Of a DNA stretch of 64,000 bases, positions 47,485 to 60,094 are shown one piece after another. Within the stretch, counting starts at the first letter, position 1, and each line of letters opens with the position of its first letter. Under the pieces are notes generated by a model. It was not told where the DNA came from and searched no databases. It worked only from the letters and a program-made list of their open reading frames with translations. Source of the stretch: Eriocheir sinensis (taxonomy: Eukaryota; Arthropoda; Malacostraca; Decapoda; Varunidae); contig NW_026111660.1 of NCBI RefSeq assembly GCF_024679095.1, positions 265,001 through 329,000 of the forward strand. Direction: 5' to 3'. Made by a program: the position numbers and the translations under genes.

Positions 47485-48972
47485 GAAAGGAAGTTTTATT
47501 GTGTGTGTGAATGTTTGTGTGCGTGGTACGTACTAATTAACTTTCTACGTAAATCTGTGACGGAGAAGCAACTCAATTTTCCTTTACGTGCTGAGCAAAC
47601 AACATATTAAGTCTTACAGTTTATGTCCAGACTCTTTTTTTCTATTTCTGATTAACGTATTTTTTTTGAAGTGCGAAAAATGGAGGAATGATAACTGGAA
47701 AATAATCATAACCCTTAATACTTTCTTACACATTTTCACTGTCACCGCCTCCGGCACTTGGCGCACGCAGCACGGCCATCATGTGTGTGTGGAGGGAGCT
47801 GTGTAAATGTTTGGGATGTCCACCCATGTGGAACTGGTAAATATATTTATCAGATTTTTTGGTATTTTAGTAAGAAAAAAAACAGACAGGTAAACAGACG
47901 GACAACGACGAATGTTTTCCTCGTTGTCCGTCGCTTTCATTGTCTGCCCCCAAGTTGCAACAGGAATATATATGTTACAAGTTATTGTTCTTGATTAAGC
48001 GTTTTGCGAGAGCATAGCCTTAAGGGAGGAGGACTGTGCATTCTGAAACGACTTCCTTTTTCCCCTCGTGACAATTCCTGCAATGTACTGGAATCCCGTG
48101 GGTGTCAGAGTCAACGGGAGGCCCAAAAAGTCACACTGGGAGCGCGAGCCTGACATCGCCGACAGGTGCGAAGCGTGTATGAATCTAATCCGCTGAATCT
48201 GCTCCATAGCCTGTATAGGGGCAGCGGACTAGGATGACCTCTGAAGCTGAACTTAGCAAAGGAGCGTCCCACAGTTTGGTGCTCAGAGAACTGTAGTGTT
48301 TCATAGTGTTTGGCATTTTGTAATGAATCCATATTTTTTCTTACTTTTTCTTCTTTCTTTCTCTTTTCGTTTAACGTCCTTAAGTTCCTTTAGGAGTTGG
48401 ACGGCACATCGCACAGACTGGCGAGCAAACACGAGATGAGGGCGACGTTAGCTTGCCTGGCCGTGTCCGCCACACCCGTGTCATCTGGGGCGGTATTCTC
48501 ATACGTTTCTGCCTCGCACATCAACTATTTTCAAAGGTCAAAATGGAGATTAATCGGGCTTTCATGCGGGTTTTTTCACATTCTTGGTACAGAAGAAGAG
48601 TTAAACAACCACCAGGGCCATTAAACTACCCCTGAAAATGCCCGAAACGCCTACGAAAGCCTTGTAAAATATGTGTAATTGGGTGCCGAAAGCTTTGAGA
48701 ATATGGGTCCTGGATCGCCCGCCCGCCCCCCATCTCCCGCGGTATCAGGTCCATCGACGCGCGGCGGCCTGGTGCACCTGGTGTATCTGTCTCAGGAATA
48801 GTCTTCTCCATTCCTTTCTGTCCCCTATTTGTCCGCCTCTCCTCGGGGCGCGCCGGCCACCAGAGAACAGTGACGGTCGGCTTTTTATCTTGATCTCACT
48901 GATACGAAGGCGCCGACGCTGCCCCCTTCACCCCCTCCTCGTGTTGAAGGGTGTTTCAAAGGGGACGGGAGG

Positions 48973-48974
<2 letters not shown>
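47485..48974. other. unrecognised sequence
   Basis: A minus-strand frame at 48207-47995 (contains RSQCDFLGLPLTLTP) is open but matches no domain I recognise. 48700-48960 is GC-rich. No gene claimed. Confidence 0.35.

Positions 48975-49020
<46 letters not shown>
48975..49020. repeat. (CT)n then (CA)n compound microsatellite
   Basis: About 32 bp CT followed by 14 bp CA. Confidence 0.93.
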
Positions 49021-49021
<1 letters not shown>

Positions 49022-49397
49022 GCGCGTGCGGTTTATTAGGACATCTTCAGCGAGGGAACACAATTGATAAGCCACACACACGGGACAACAACAATTACCC
49101 GCGAAGACTCACTCCCGCGTCGAGGCCAGACAGACGTTTGGCCGAAGACTAATCAGCGATAGGCACGTCGGTTCGAATGATGATGAAACCCCCCGCATTC
49201 AACTGTGATAATGACCTTTTTTTTTCGGATACACTAATGACCTAACCAGTCGAAGGGGATCCAAAAGTTTCAAGAAACCGAAGAAGTCTTTCTCGTGATA
49301 CACCACCACCAAGATTACTTAATGAGTTTTTAATTAGATTTATTATTATTGTTTTACTTTGATAATCAATTTTGAGGGTGCAACTAATATGATGATG

Positions 49398-49398
<1 letters not shown>

Positions 49399-49461
<63 letters not shown>
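49399..49461. repeat. (GT)n microsatellite
   Basis: About 63 bp of GT, preceded by three GAT units. Confidence 0.96.
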
Positions 49462-49462
<1 letters not shown>

Positions 49463-50693
49463 ATACGCTATAGCTGCGCTTGGCCTCGGTTAGAAAATCA
49501 GAATCAGTATAGAAAACGAAGATTTGTGCTCACGGTGATAATAATGACCATGCTGATACGAAAAACATTTATTATGACAAAACAAACTTTAAAAAATAGA
49601 TATCAACTCGTCATTAAAATTCCATTAACTAAATATTTATTCCATTATCAGTTTTCCGAACAGTATTTGTTTGTTTGTCACTGACCATGCTGATGTCTCC
49701 TCGCCAAGCGATTCTTTCACTCAGTTAGTTTAAAAATTAGTGAGTCTTGACAATAACTAAGCTCTTATCGTTTTGGTAAAACAGATACAACTTGTGCAAC
49801 TCCCATTAACTAGTAATAATAAAGAGCCTCTGTTAAGAAAAAGTTGCTCCTGCTTCGACACAAAGGAGAAAGACGATAAACACGTCTCCTTTATATTCAA
49901 TTTCATGGCCCAGACGCAGGAAGCAGACTTAAGCAGGTTAATCCATTTGGGTAGCTTAAAAAATGTTGAGCAAATAAGCCAATAAAAGAGGATACAAAGT
50001 GAAGACGTTTTAAGGAGCTTGTGTTGTTAAAAGAAGATAAATGATAGCGAGAGGCAACGTGCCAGATTGTCTTATGTACCTCACTCCATGATCCAAGGAC
50101 CCATCCCCCCCACCACTCCCCCACCCCGGCCCGAGATCAAACGGCATCTCTACACTCTTCTTCCCAAATGCTGAGGACCTTAAAGAGTTATCGCCACTCG
50201 TTCCAACGCCATAAAACTCTAGTCTCCCACGCTTCCTCCTGTATTCCTTTACCAATCGCAGAACCACTAACACTTCCCGTACACACTATCCCTCTGCTCG
50301 TAACTACATGAAAACAACCATACCACAGCTCATATTACTCACATCAAATATGACCGTAAGTGCCCATCACCCTCGTGCAGCCAAATCATTGCGAGGGAAA
50401 ACGACTGGAACACCCTCCCCCCCACCCCTCCCCCATCACCACCCCGGCATGCACCCCCACCCGCCGCGTCCGTCAATGCCAGTCACGTCCTTACATCATC
50501 GCTGGTAACCTTCCCCATGACGAGTAATTGCAGTGCCACGCGTCGCGGCCCTTCATCAGCCCTTCCCCGTACACTTACAGGTTACTAAAAGATTACATAA
50601 AGAAACCTACGATGCTGCCTAATACACAGGAACACACACTAAACACGAAGAGAACACGAACAAAGCATGCATCCACGCACGCACGCACGCACA

Positions 50694-50695
<2 letters not shown>
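49462..50695. other. unrecognised sequence
   Basis: C-rich low complexity at 50100-50140 and 50415-50470. No exon, tRNA or terminal repeats recognised. Confidence 0.4.

Positions 50696-50759
<64 letters not shown>
50696..50759. repeat. (CA)n microsatellite
   Basis: About 64 bp of CA, followed by (AATC)n-like units to about 50820. Confidence 0.96.
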
Positions 50760-50760
<1 letters not shown>

Positions 50761-50819
50761 AATCAATCAATCAGTCAATCAATTGATCGCTGAAACTTCA
50801 AACTAATCTATCGGTCAAT

Positions 50820-51484
50820 CAATAATACACGACCTCCTGACACACGGAGGAGAACGAAGCAATGTGAAAATATCAAGACATTTCTTTGGTGGCGGTGAAA
50901 TTTTTGAACAAAAGAACCTTCGTATTCCAGACTGTTCTGTACAGAAAAGATGTGACAGGAAATAAAAAAAACTGGATACATGTTATGAACAATGAATAGG
51001 CATGGAAATGTGTAAAAAATCTTTGCTGCAAGGCCAAGCACTAAGAGGAGCCAACACTTCGTAAATTCAAAGGAAACATTCTTCTAAATTTTGATGGAAA
51101 TTTATAAGCTTGAGCAGAACTGGAGGGAGGAAGTCAGCCGGTTTACTGAACATTTAAGCCTCTCAGTAAAATGTATTGAGCCTTGATGAGAGGGTGAACA
51201 AAGGCTGAACATTAGTGTTGGGTTTCAAAATAGGTTAAGAAGCCCCTCCTTAGGTCAGCAAATTGATGGCAAGGAAAACAAAATTAGAAGTGGACATGAT
51301 CAGAACACTTCACTGCAGCCGATCCACCAGCGGGGAAAATGTTGAGCTGAGACTGATTATTTTTTAGGGTGTGGGTGCTCGAGGTGTATAGGGATTTTTT
51401 TTTTCGTTTTATGTCCTACCAAGACGAGTGTGTTCGATATATTTTCAGTAACAACACGCACGCCCTAACAATGTGGGGACGGTT
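50820..51484. other. unrecognised sequence
   Basis: No gene or repeat recognised. Confidence 0.4.
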
Positions 51485-51640
51485 TTATTTATTTTATTTT
51501 TTACTGCAAAGGAAACAGATCAAGGGCTTAAAAAAAAACAATAATAAAAAAAAAGCCCGCTACTTACTGCCCCTAAAAAGATTGGAGAGGAGTGGCCGAA
51601 AGAGAAGTGTACTGTTTGACGGAGAGAATCATTGACTGCT
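51485..51640 (-). pseudogene. LINE-A 3' UTR fragment
   Basis: The plus strand carries ACTGCAAAGGAAACAG, GATCAAGGGC, an A-rich run, AACAATAATAAAAAAAAAGC, CCGCTACTTACTGC and GTGGCCGAAAG in the same order as the A1/A2 3' UTRs (for example 15950-16060). No coding part is recognisable. The element-sense 3' end is followed by AAATAAAATAAATAAAA rather than by (TA)n. Confidence 0.8.
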
Positions 51641-52354
51641 TTGCACGTCTGACCCGTGATCCGAGCAAAAGAGTTCCATAATACACACAGACGTATATAC
51701 ACTGGAGGCGGAACATAAGACCCGACTGCCACCTGTTACCGATTCATGAATGGGTGGGCCTGGGAGCGAATGATGGGTGACGCCCTGCCAGTCTCCACTC
51801 CGCCTAAAAATCGAGCCACGCGTGCTTATAGAAACATGTATCGCGCTTATATAAGCATGCATGTGTGCATGAATGTAAATGCGTATGCATTCCGTCCCGC
51901 TTATAAAACTGCTTATATAGTACGTATTACCTTTAGTGCAGTGTGCTTGGGGAAAGTTGAAAAAACGTTGAGAGTAAACTTGGCTAACCTCTCCGTAATT
52001 GTTTAGTTCTTGAAACAAACCTGCACTTCCTAAATCGAACAAGTTCGGAAATGGGTAAGACACAACAATTACGTATTTTTTTATTCGTGTGAGCATTAAC
52101 TGAAGGGTAGATAAATCTGAGGGGGAAATCTGCCAGCCAGCGAGGGTTGCCTGCGGTGTAGAAGTCAAGGCCGCTCTACCCTATCCAGTGTAGGCTGACC
52201 AGTGGTGTGTGCGTCGCGCGGCACGCCAGATGTTAGGAGGATGAAACTAACGGAGCTGTGAACACCTTGCCTAATTAACGAGCAATGGAGTCTCACAAAC
52301 GGGACGCAACATACATACAAATACTTACAATTTTCCATACCTGCATGCATGTCC

Positions 52355-52355
<1 letters not shown>
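51641..52355. other. unrecognised sequence
   Basis: No gene recognised. It ends at a (CA)n tract. Confidence 0.4.

Positions 52356-52412
<57 letters not shown>
52356..52412. repeat. (CA)n microsatellite
   Basis: 57 bp of CA directly abutting the 5' truncation point of LINE-B copy B1. Confidence 0.96.
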
Positions 52413-52413
<1 letters not shown>

Positions 52414-54529
52414 GAGCAAACTACGAGGGGCTTCGAAGACATCTTGAAGGGGTAAACTGGGATAATTTAGGGATTCATGAGGGCCAGAACTGCGGATTGG
52501 AGAGCCAGGAGAACCAGGTAGAAATGTCTTACAATAATTTAGTTAGAGTAATAGTAGAGGGGCAAGAACAGCATATACCACAGCGAACACTTAGAAAAGA
52601 AAACAATGATCCTAAGTGGATGACTCGTGGACTAAAACACGAGATTGGGTTAAAGAAGGGAATTTATCAGAAAATAAAGAATGGGGAAACACATCTCAGG
52701 GGCCGGTACGTCGAACTATCTAGATTAGTTAAGAAAAACACCAGGATAGCAAAAAAGAACTATGAGATCAAAGTAGCAAATGAGGCGAAAAGTAATCCTA
52801 AGGGCTTCTTTCAGATGTATAGAACAAAAACACGGGAGAAAATTGGACCGCTGAAAACAAACACAGGGGAGCTAGTAGAAAATTACGAAAATATGAGCAC
52901 ATTGTTGAACGACTACTTCCTTTCAGTATTCACACAGGAGGCTCGAACGACTATACCGGAAAGAGTTCAGGTGTACGAGGGCGGGGATGGCGATAAATTG
53001 AGGGATATAATCATTACCAGGCAAGTAGTTCAGGATGAGATAGATAAGCTTAAGAAGAACAAGTCGCCAGGTCCTGACGGGATATTTCCGAGGGTATTAA
53101 AGGAGTTAGGTCACTAGGTGATATAATCAGTGACCCACTAACCGACATCTTTAAGATGTCGGTAAATACTGGCTATGTGCCGAGCCTATGGAAAGTAGCT
53201 AATGTGACGCCGATTTTTAAAAAGGGGGACAGGTCAGTTGCTTCAAACTATCGCCCAATTAGCTTAACATCGGTTATAGGGAAGATGCTGGAGTCCATAA
53301 TAGCCAGGAACATTCGGGAGCATTTAGAGAAACATAGCTTAATTCACGACTCGCAGCATGGGTTCACAAAAAGTAGGTCATGCCTCACCAATCTCTTGTC
53401 CTTCTACAATAAAGTATTTGAGGCGGTTGACAGAGATGAAAATTATGATGTAATCTATCTTGATTTTAGTAAAGCGTTTGACAAAGTTCCTCACCAACGA
53501 CTGTTGCTTAAATTACAGGCTCACGGAGTAGAGGGTAAAGTTTGAACTGGGTCAAGGCGTGGCTTAGCAATAGGAAGCAAAGAGTGCAAATCAATGGTAA
53601 AAGATCTGACTGGGGATGTGTTACGAGTGGGGTCCCACAAGGTTCGGTATTAGGTCCACTTTTGTTTATTATTTATATCAATGACTTAGATACAGGAATT
53701 AGTAGTGATGTTAGTAAATTTGCAGATGATACCAAGATCGGTAGAGTAATTGAGTCGGATCAGGACGCTTGTATTCTCCAAGGTGAACTCAACAGATTAT
53801 ATGACTGGGCGGATAAATGGCAGATGGAGTTCAATGTAGGGAAGTGCAGTATTCTGAGTGTAGGTAGGAACAACCCCTCACATAACTATTGCTTAAATGA
53901 CACTCTCATAAGTAGGTCTGGGTGCGAGAGGATTTAGGGTCTTAGTGAGCTCTGATCTCCGTCCAAGGGCACAATGCATTCAAGGTAGAAATCGAGCTAA
54001 TAGGGTACTGGGATTTATTTCAAGGAGCGTAAGCAACAGAAGCCCCGAAGTCTTCCTCAAACTATATTTAGCATTAGTTAGACCTCATCTTGACTATGCG
54101 GTTCAGTTCTGGTCACCCTACTATAGAATGGATATCAAAATGTTAGAATCGGTGCAGAGGAGGATGACTAAGATGATTCAGGGGTTGAGAAACTTGCCAT
54201 ACGAGGAAAGACTCAAACAGTTAAACTTGCATTCTCTAGAAAGGCGAAGGGTGCGTGGAGACATGATCGAGGTTTATAAATGGATGAAGGGCTTTAATAA
54301 GGGAGACATTCATAAGGTTTTGTTGGTAAGAGAACCGGGTAGGACACGAAGTAACGGGTTTAAACTGGATAAATTCAGATTCAACAGGGACATAGGCAAA
54401 AATTGGTTTACTAACAGGGTGGTGGATGAGTGGAATAGGCTTAGCAGTCATGTGGTGAGTGCCAATACAATTGTCACATTCAAAAATAGACTAGATAAAT
54501 TCATGAACAGCGATATTAGGTGGGGTTAG
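52413..54529 (+). pseudogene. reverse transcriptase of LINE-B copy B1 (three frame breaks)
   Basis: Pre-reverse-transcriptase region at 52413-53030 (basic, WMTRGLKHEIGLKKGIY), then SPGPDGIFPRVLKELG, VTPIFKKGD, motif A VIYLDFSKAFDKVPH, motif [17 protein letters not shown], motif C KFADDTKIG with both Asp intact, and the C-terminus to DIRWG and stop at 54527-54529. Compared with B2, the frame is broken by an 8-bp insertion near 53110 (adds in-frame stops), loss of one T near 53541, and two single-base losses near 53930-53945. Few other differences are visible, so the copy is recent but inactive. Confidence 0.93.
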
Positions 54530-54615
54530 ATACACGGGAGCTTAGGGTCAAAGGAGCTGCCTCGTACAGGCCTACCGGCCTCTTGCAGACTCCTACGTTC
54601 TTATGTTCTTATGTA
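52413..54615 (+). mobile_element. LINE-B copy B1, the longest LINE-B copy in the window
   Basis: Begins in frame immediately after (CA)n with RANYEGLRRHLEGVNW, in the linker downstream of the missing endonuclease. It ends with a 3' UTR and TTCTTATG repeats at 54597-54613. Nearly identical by eye to B2 over their overlap. 5'-truncated, so not autonomous. Confidence 0.93.
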
Positions 54616-54867
54616 ACATAGTGGCAATATTGTCTGAGGCAATTTAACCTTCATAACTGCAAGACGTGAAATTTGCTGACGTGGTAGTGTCTCTGCTGGA
54701 GGTGAGACGCGTAGGTTTGAATCAAAAGAATTTCAGTAAAAGATAATACGGTTAGTCTAGTGCAGTACATGCCACTGATAAAGAACAGCTGCAGCGTGGA
54801 GGCCAGCTCACTGACTCGACGCCCACAGGCGTGCACCTTTCTTCCCCTCGGCAATGTCGACACAACG
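54616..54867. other. unrecognised sequence
   Basis: Short stretch between LINE-B and the SINE-2-flanking CA tract. GTGGTAGTG and GGTTTGAATCA near 54681-54720 faintly resemble tRNA boxes, but no element could be built. Confidence 0.35.
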
Positions 54868-54871
54868 GTGT

Positions 54872-54916
<45 letters not shown>
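54868..54916. repeat. (CA)n microsatellite
   Basis: About 45 bp of CA immediately before the SINE-2 head. Confidence 0.95.
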
Positions 54917-54920
<4 letters not shown>

Positions 54921-55270
54921 GTGGCGTAGGTGGTAGCGTACTGGGCTCACAGTCACCGCGTGATGGACGACGCGGGTTCGAATCCCCACGCTACCACTCG
55001 GATTTTTCAGTCACCGCCGAGTGGCTTAAAACTACCCACATGCTGTCCTGAAGACCACCCATCAACCCGGACTCCAGAGGAAGCCGTCCAAGCGAATCAA
55101 GAACGAGTTCCGGGGGGCAGCATGAGCCAATGCAAGATGGCGCCACTATAAACACTCGCCTGCGCCAGAACGGGCTGGGCCGACCATCAGGCCCCACCTG
55201 GAAGAAGCCTTGGGCCGACCATCAGGCCCCACCGGGAAGATGCCTACCGGCGCAACAGGCAACAACGTAA
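54917..55270 (+). mobile_element. SINE-2 copy 2, tRNA-headed
   Basis: Head GGTGGTGGCGTAGGTGGTAG (A-box region) with B-box GGTTCGAATCC at about 54974, then the ~270-bp body including the duplicated GGGCCGACCATCAGGCCCCA unit (near 55168 and 55213) and a 3' end GCAACAGGCAACAACGTAAAAA. Very similar to 23683-24034 throughout, so both are recent. CA repeats lie on both sides. Confidence 0.87.
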
Positions 55271-55272
55271 AA

Positions 55273-55296
55273 ACACACACACACACACACACACAC

Positions 55297-55333
<37 letters not shown>
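55273..55333. repeat. (CA)n then (CT)n compound microsatellite
   Basis: About 24 bp CA, a short gap, then about 33 bp CT that abuts the 5' truncation point of LINE-C. Confidence 0.94.
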
Positions 55334-55336
<3 letters not shown>

Positions 55337-56693
55337 TATTGTCTCTTCGGATTGGAAAAAGGCTAACGTGACACCGATTTTTAAGAAAGGAGACAAAAAA
55401 ATACCAGGTAACTACCGACCCATTAGTCTAACTGCAATTGTAGGTAAGCTACTCGAGAGCATAATTAGAGACAAAATTGTGAGTTACCTCGAAAGCCACT
55501 CATTAATTGGGGATTCACAACATGGCTTCCGTAACAAAAGATCCTGCCTGTCAAACCTACTGACCTTTTATAACGATCTCTTCTTAGTTTATGACGTAGC
55601 CTAATCATTGGACGTAGTCTATCTTGATTTCCAGAAAGCGTTTGATAAAGTCCCACATCATAAATTACTTTATAAATTAAAGCAAATAGGCATTGACGGT
55701 CAAGTAAACCAATGGATCGCGAATTGGTTGAGCAATAGACAACAAAGAGTTGTGATTGACGGATTTAACTCAGAGTGGGCGCCGGTCACTAGTGGCGTCC
55801 CTCAGGGCTCGGTTCTTGGCCCAGTGCTCTTCATTATTTACATCAACGATGTGGATGTTGGACTCAATAATCGCATTAGTAAATTTGCAGACGTCACAAA
55901 GATTGGTAACTCGGTTCTCACTGACGAAGACAGGCAAAGCCTCCAAGAGGATTTGCACAAAATTTCAGCTTGGTCGGATAAATGGGAGATGCCCTTTAAC
56001 GTAGACAAGTGCCAGGTCCTTCAAGTTGGAACAAGAAATAAGAAGTTCGATTACGAAATGCGCAGCGTAAAACTCACAAGCGTTCAATGCGTTAAGGACC
56101 TGGGGGTCAAAATCGCGTCAAACCTCAAATTCTCACAGCAATGCATCGATACAGCAAATAAAGTGAACAGAATGTTGGGCTTCATTAAAAGAAACTTTTT
56201 ATTCAAGAATAAAGATGTAATACTTCCGCTCTACAATAGTTTAGTCAGTCCCCACTTGGAATATGCGGTACAGTTTTGGTCTTCCCACCATGCAAAGGAC
56301 ATTGCTAAACTAGAAGGTGTTCAGCGTCTAGCAACAAAAATGATCCCTTCCTTGCGCAACAAATCCTACGAAGAAAGGCTTTCCACCCTTAACATGTTCT
56401 CTCTTGAGAAACGTCGCCTCCGAGGAAAACTGATCGAATGTTTTAAAATACTTAATGGTTTCACGAATGTAGACAGAACAAAATTGTTTATGATCGATGA
56501 CACTTTGCGAACGAGGAACAATGGCATAAACCTCAAATGTAGACAAGTAAATTCAGACTGCACCAAATTTTTCTTCACCAACGTTGTAGTGCGAGAATGG
56601 AATAAGTTCCCACCGTCAGTGGTCCAGTGTAACACGATTGACTCCTTCAAAAATAAGCTCGACCGTCACTTCCTTCAACTTAATATCAACTAG
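55334..56693 (+). pseudogene. reverse transcriptase of LINE-C with altered catalytic motif
   Basis: Motifs in order: ANVTPIFKKGD, NYRPISLTAIVGK, motif A VVYLDFQKAFDKVPH, motif [17 protein letters not shown], motif C KFADVTKIGNS. Motif C has Val where the second catalytic Asp belongs, which should abolish polymerisation. A TAA at 55602-55604 also interrupts the frame just before motif A. The rest is open to the stop after FLQLNIN (56693). Relationship to LINE-B is evident, but the families are well diverged. Confidence 0.92.
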
Positions 56694-56860
56694 AGTAGAA
56701 ATGCAACGTTTTGGAGTCTTCTGATTAATGTAAAATCACTTAGGTTTAAGGACAGACCACCAAGTCTGGACCATGGGGTCTGTGTGGTCTGATTTTCTAT
56801 GTAAATATATGTAAATCTATGTAAATCTCTGCTGACTGAGTTTCATAGTAGCCCGTGTAA
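55334..56860 (+). mobile_element. LINE-C copy, 5'-truncated CR1-like non-LTR retrotransposon
   Basis: Starts inside the reverse transcriptase (GIVSSDWKKANVTPIFKKGD) directly after (CT)n and ends with a 3' UTR containing ACCATGGGGTCTG and three TATGTAAAT-like units (56800-56830). A second, inverted 3' fragment lies at 33110-33570. Confidence 0.9.
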
Positions 56861-57383
<523 letters not shown>

Positions 57384-57489
57384 CTAAGAGGTATACATAA
57401 ACTGGCGGTGCTACGAGGCTTTGAGGGCGTGGGTCAACAAACACCTCCAGACAGCAGTGACCCGAGAACTCAGTTGACGCACAAGGACG

Positions 57490-57491
<2 letters not shown>

Positions 57492-57539
<48 letters not shown>
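57492..57539. repeat. (CA)n microsatellite
   Basis: 48 bp of CA. Confidence 0.95.
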
Positions 57540-57540
<1 letters not shown>

Positions 57541-57819
57541 CCGCCAGACGCTCCCAGCGCTGCATAACATGAGCGGTGGTCAAATGCACCCCTATATACC
57601 ACCACCCCACTCACCCATCCCCACTCACCCCCTCCCCACTCACCCTCCCTCCCATCCTCTAATACCGTTTCTCGCCTCACCCGAACAAACATTTTCATTG
57701 TGTAGAGGTAAACTGATCCGCAGAGAGCTGTCAACGAGCCTCCCTCCCTCCTTATATGTTGTCTGGCTTTTGCTCTGCATCTTTGTTGGGTTGAAAAAAT
57801 TTTTTTCACTGTCCAACAA
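57540..57819. other. C-rich unrecognised sequence
   Basis: CACCC/CTCCC-rich text at 57590-57660. No exon recognised. Confidence 0.4.
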
Positions 57820-57859
57820 CAACAACAACAACAACAAGAGCACGAAAGCAAGTAATAAT

Positions 57860-57891
<32 letters not shown>

Positions 57892-57893
57892 AT

Positions 57894-57943
<50 letters not shown>
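57820..57943. repeat. (AAC)n and (TAA)n trinucleotide repeats
   Basis: A short AAC run (57817-57837), then about 90 bp of TAA with interruptions. The sequence just right of it (CTGAAGCTTTATTTCGCTGT, AATAAA on the minus strand) suggests that the TAA tract is the tail of a minus-strand retroposon. Confidence 0.9.
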
Positions 57944-57944
<1 letters not shown>

Positions 57945-58452
57945 TGAAGCTTTATTTCGCTGTGGCATAAAAGAAAAATAGAAAGCATAAAATGATGCAT
58001 CAGATGGCGGGATAACGACTCTAAATCTTATCACTTTACTACAGCCATAAATACTGGGCTTTTCATGGTTAGCAAAAACACGTCTTATCGAAAGCAAGTC
58101 ACTCTATAGCTGAAGGACATCTGCTGTCTGCTACCAAGTGACCCTCATCGCTAAAGAGCAAACAATAAAAACATGGTATACCCAATCACCCATCCTAGCT
58201 CTTGATACAATGAAAATAGCTTATGGGGCTTATTATCCGAAGAGAACCAAACCCGAGATATATGTAATGTTTTTTTTTTTATGTTCGCATCGGTGAATCT
58301 AATGCTGTGTTTTCTCCTTCGTCCCCAGCAGCCATACACGATAGGGCCACTCCGCCACTCATCAGGTCGACCTATTACAGATTACCAACTTTTCCAATTT
58401 GGTAACATGTGATTACTAATGTAAATCAAGGCAAGGAAGCCAATACGAAAAC

Positions 58453-58454
<2 letters not shown>
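57944..58454 (-). other. possible retroposon 3' end and unrecognised sequence
   Basis: 57944-58130 on the minus strand ends CGAAATAAAGCTTCAG then ATT repeats, paralleling element D organisation but with different sequence. No coding potential recognised. Confidence 0.35.
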
Positions 58455-58512
<58 letters not shown>

Positions 58513-58530
58513 CACACACACACACACACC
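58455..58530. repeat. (CA)n microsatellite
   Basis: About 76 bp of CA with a GC interruption. Confidence 0.95.
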
Positions 58531-58685
58531 AATACTTCCTTTCATAAAAACAGCCGCCCATACTCCTAGAAAACTACTCTTGAGAAGATATGTTTGCCCA
58601 TCCATTGTTGAATATAATAACTGGGCAAAATAACACGCTTCACCTTTCCGCTCACTTCCGCTAACTGGCTATACCTGCGTGGGCA

Positions 58686-58836
58686 TGTGTGTGTGTGTGT
58701 GTGTGGGGGGGGGGGTGTAGTTTTTTTCTCTCTTTCAAAATGTTTAACATACAACTATGATCCTTAAAGGCAACAATTATATGGCCACATGTACTCAAGA
58801 TTATAAAGACCTTTCTACGTACCAGAAGTAAGTACG

Positions 58837-58880
<44 letters not shown>
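58686..58880. repeat. short (GT)n/(G)n and (CA)n tracts
   Basis: GT with a nine-G run at 58686-58716 and CA at 58838-58880, with unrecognised sequence between. A GT tract and a CA tract 120 bp apart are mutually complementary. Confidence 0.85.
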
Positions 58881-58884
<4 letters not shown>

Positions 58885-59173
58885 GAATTGGTTAACAACG
58901 TCTTATTAAGAGTTATAAAACTTAAATCATTGTTATAAAGCTTCTTGTGAAAATGTCAGTGATACGCCAATATTACACACATTATACAAGACAAGAAAAA
59001 AAAAAACGTCTCCATATGGAAGTAAATAAAAAAAAACAATTGTTCATTACTTCAACTTCCCAAAATTTTCTTAATTGATGCTCAAACCACATTCAGCACA
59101 GTAAAAATTGTAGTGGTATACTTGTTGTCCTTCGTTTCCTTTTCAACTGCAATAAAAGCAAAATATAAAGCAC
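58881..59173. other. unrecognised AT-rich sequence
   Basis: No feature recognised. Confidence 0.4.
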
Positions 59174-59815
59174 AGGAATCGTTGGTCATTTTCTTTCCTC
59201 TAAACTTCATTCCTTCATCTCAACTTCATTACAAGCACGAGTTAGAACACAGGAATCGTAGGTCATTTTCTCTCTTCTATATTTCATTCTTTCCTCTCAA
59301 CTTCATTACAAGGACGAGTAAGAACAGAGGAATCGTAGGTCATTTTCTCTCTTCTATATTTCATTCTTTCCTCTCAACTTCATTACAAGGACGAGTAAGA
59401 ACAGAGGAATCGTAGGCCATTTTATCTCCTCTAAACTTCATTCCTTCAGCTCAACTTCATTACAAGGACGAGTAAGAACAGAGGAATCGTAGGCCATTTT
59501 CTCTCCTCTAAACTTCATTCCTTCCTCTCAACTTCATTACGAGGACGAGTTAGAACAGAGGAATCGTAGGCCATTTTCTCTCCTCTAAACTTCATTCCTT
59601 CAGCTCAACTTCATTACAAGGACGAGTAAGAACACATGAATCGTAGGTTATTTTCTCTTTATACTTCATTCCTTCCTCCCCCCAAGTTCACCACCACCGA
59701 GAGTAAAACCACAGGGATTATAGGTCTTCTCCGTATACTTCATGTCTTCCTCTCCTTCACTGCAAGCAGGAGATAGACCACAAGACTCGTAGGTCATTTC
59801 CTCTTCTCTTTACTT
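59174..59815. repeat. 77-bp minisatellite, about 8 copies
   Basis: Units start exactly 77 bp apart at 59174, 59251, 59328, 59405, 59482, 59559 and 59636 (AGGAATCGTAGGTCATTTTC ... ACGAGTAAGAACAG), followed by one or two decayed units to about 59815. Neighbouring units differ at a few positions. TCTATATTTCATTCTTTCC and CTAAACTTCATTCCTTC variants form two subtypes. The period is not divisible by three. Confidence 0.95.
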
Positions 59816-60094
59816 CCACCTCCAGCCATACCGTCAACAGATCTCCAGCCCAGTGTGTAGGACCAATCAAGAACCTCCGCGATTGCCACTTCTGCAGCGA
59901 CACAGCCACAATTATCGCTGTCTCGAGCCTGGCCTATTATTCCGGACCTCCACGCCAGCCTCCCTCCACGCACTCTCTTTTTTGCTAACAAGAGCGGCCA
60001 AGGCCAGGCGATCAGGCACCAAGCAATACGGTCCAGTCTGCAGCCACGGGAAGTATGACAATCACCACCTGGGTACGATGTCATTGCTAACTTT

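Noticed and set aside
47995..48332. Minus-strand frames around RSQCDFLGLPLTLTP
   Set aside because: Open but short, with no recognisable motif or splice structure.
54919..54990. Functional tRNA gene at the SINE-2 head, also at 23960-24034
   Set aside because: Both copies continue into the same long SINE body, so these are SINE heads.
59113..59415. 100-codon protein with repeated FLSSIFHSFLSTS segments
   Set aside because: It is the 77-bp minisatellite. The period is not a multiple of three and the frame ends within the array.
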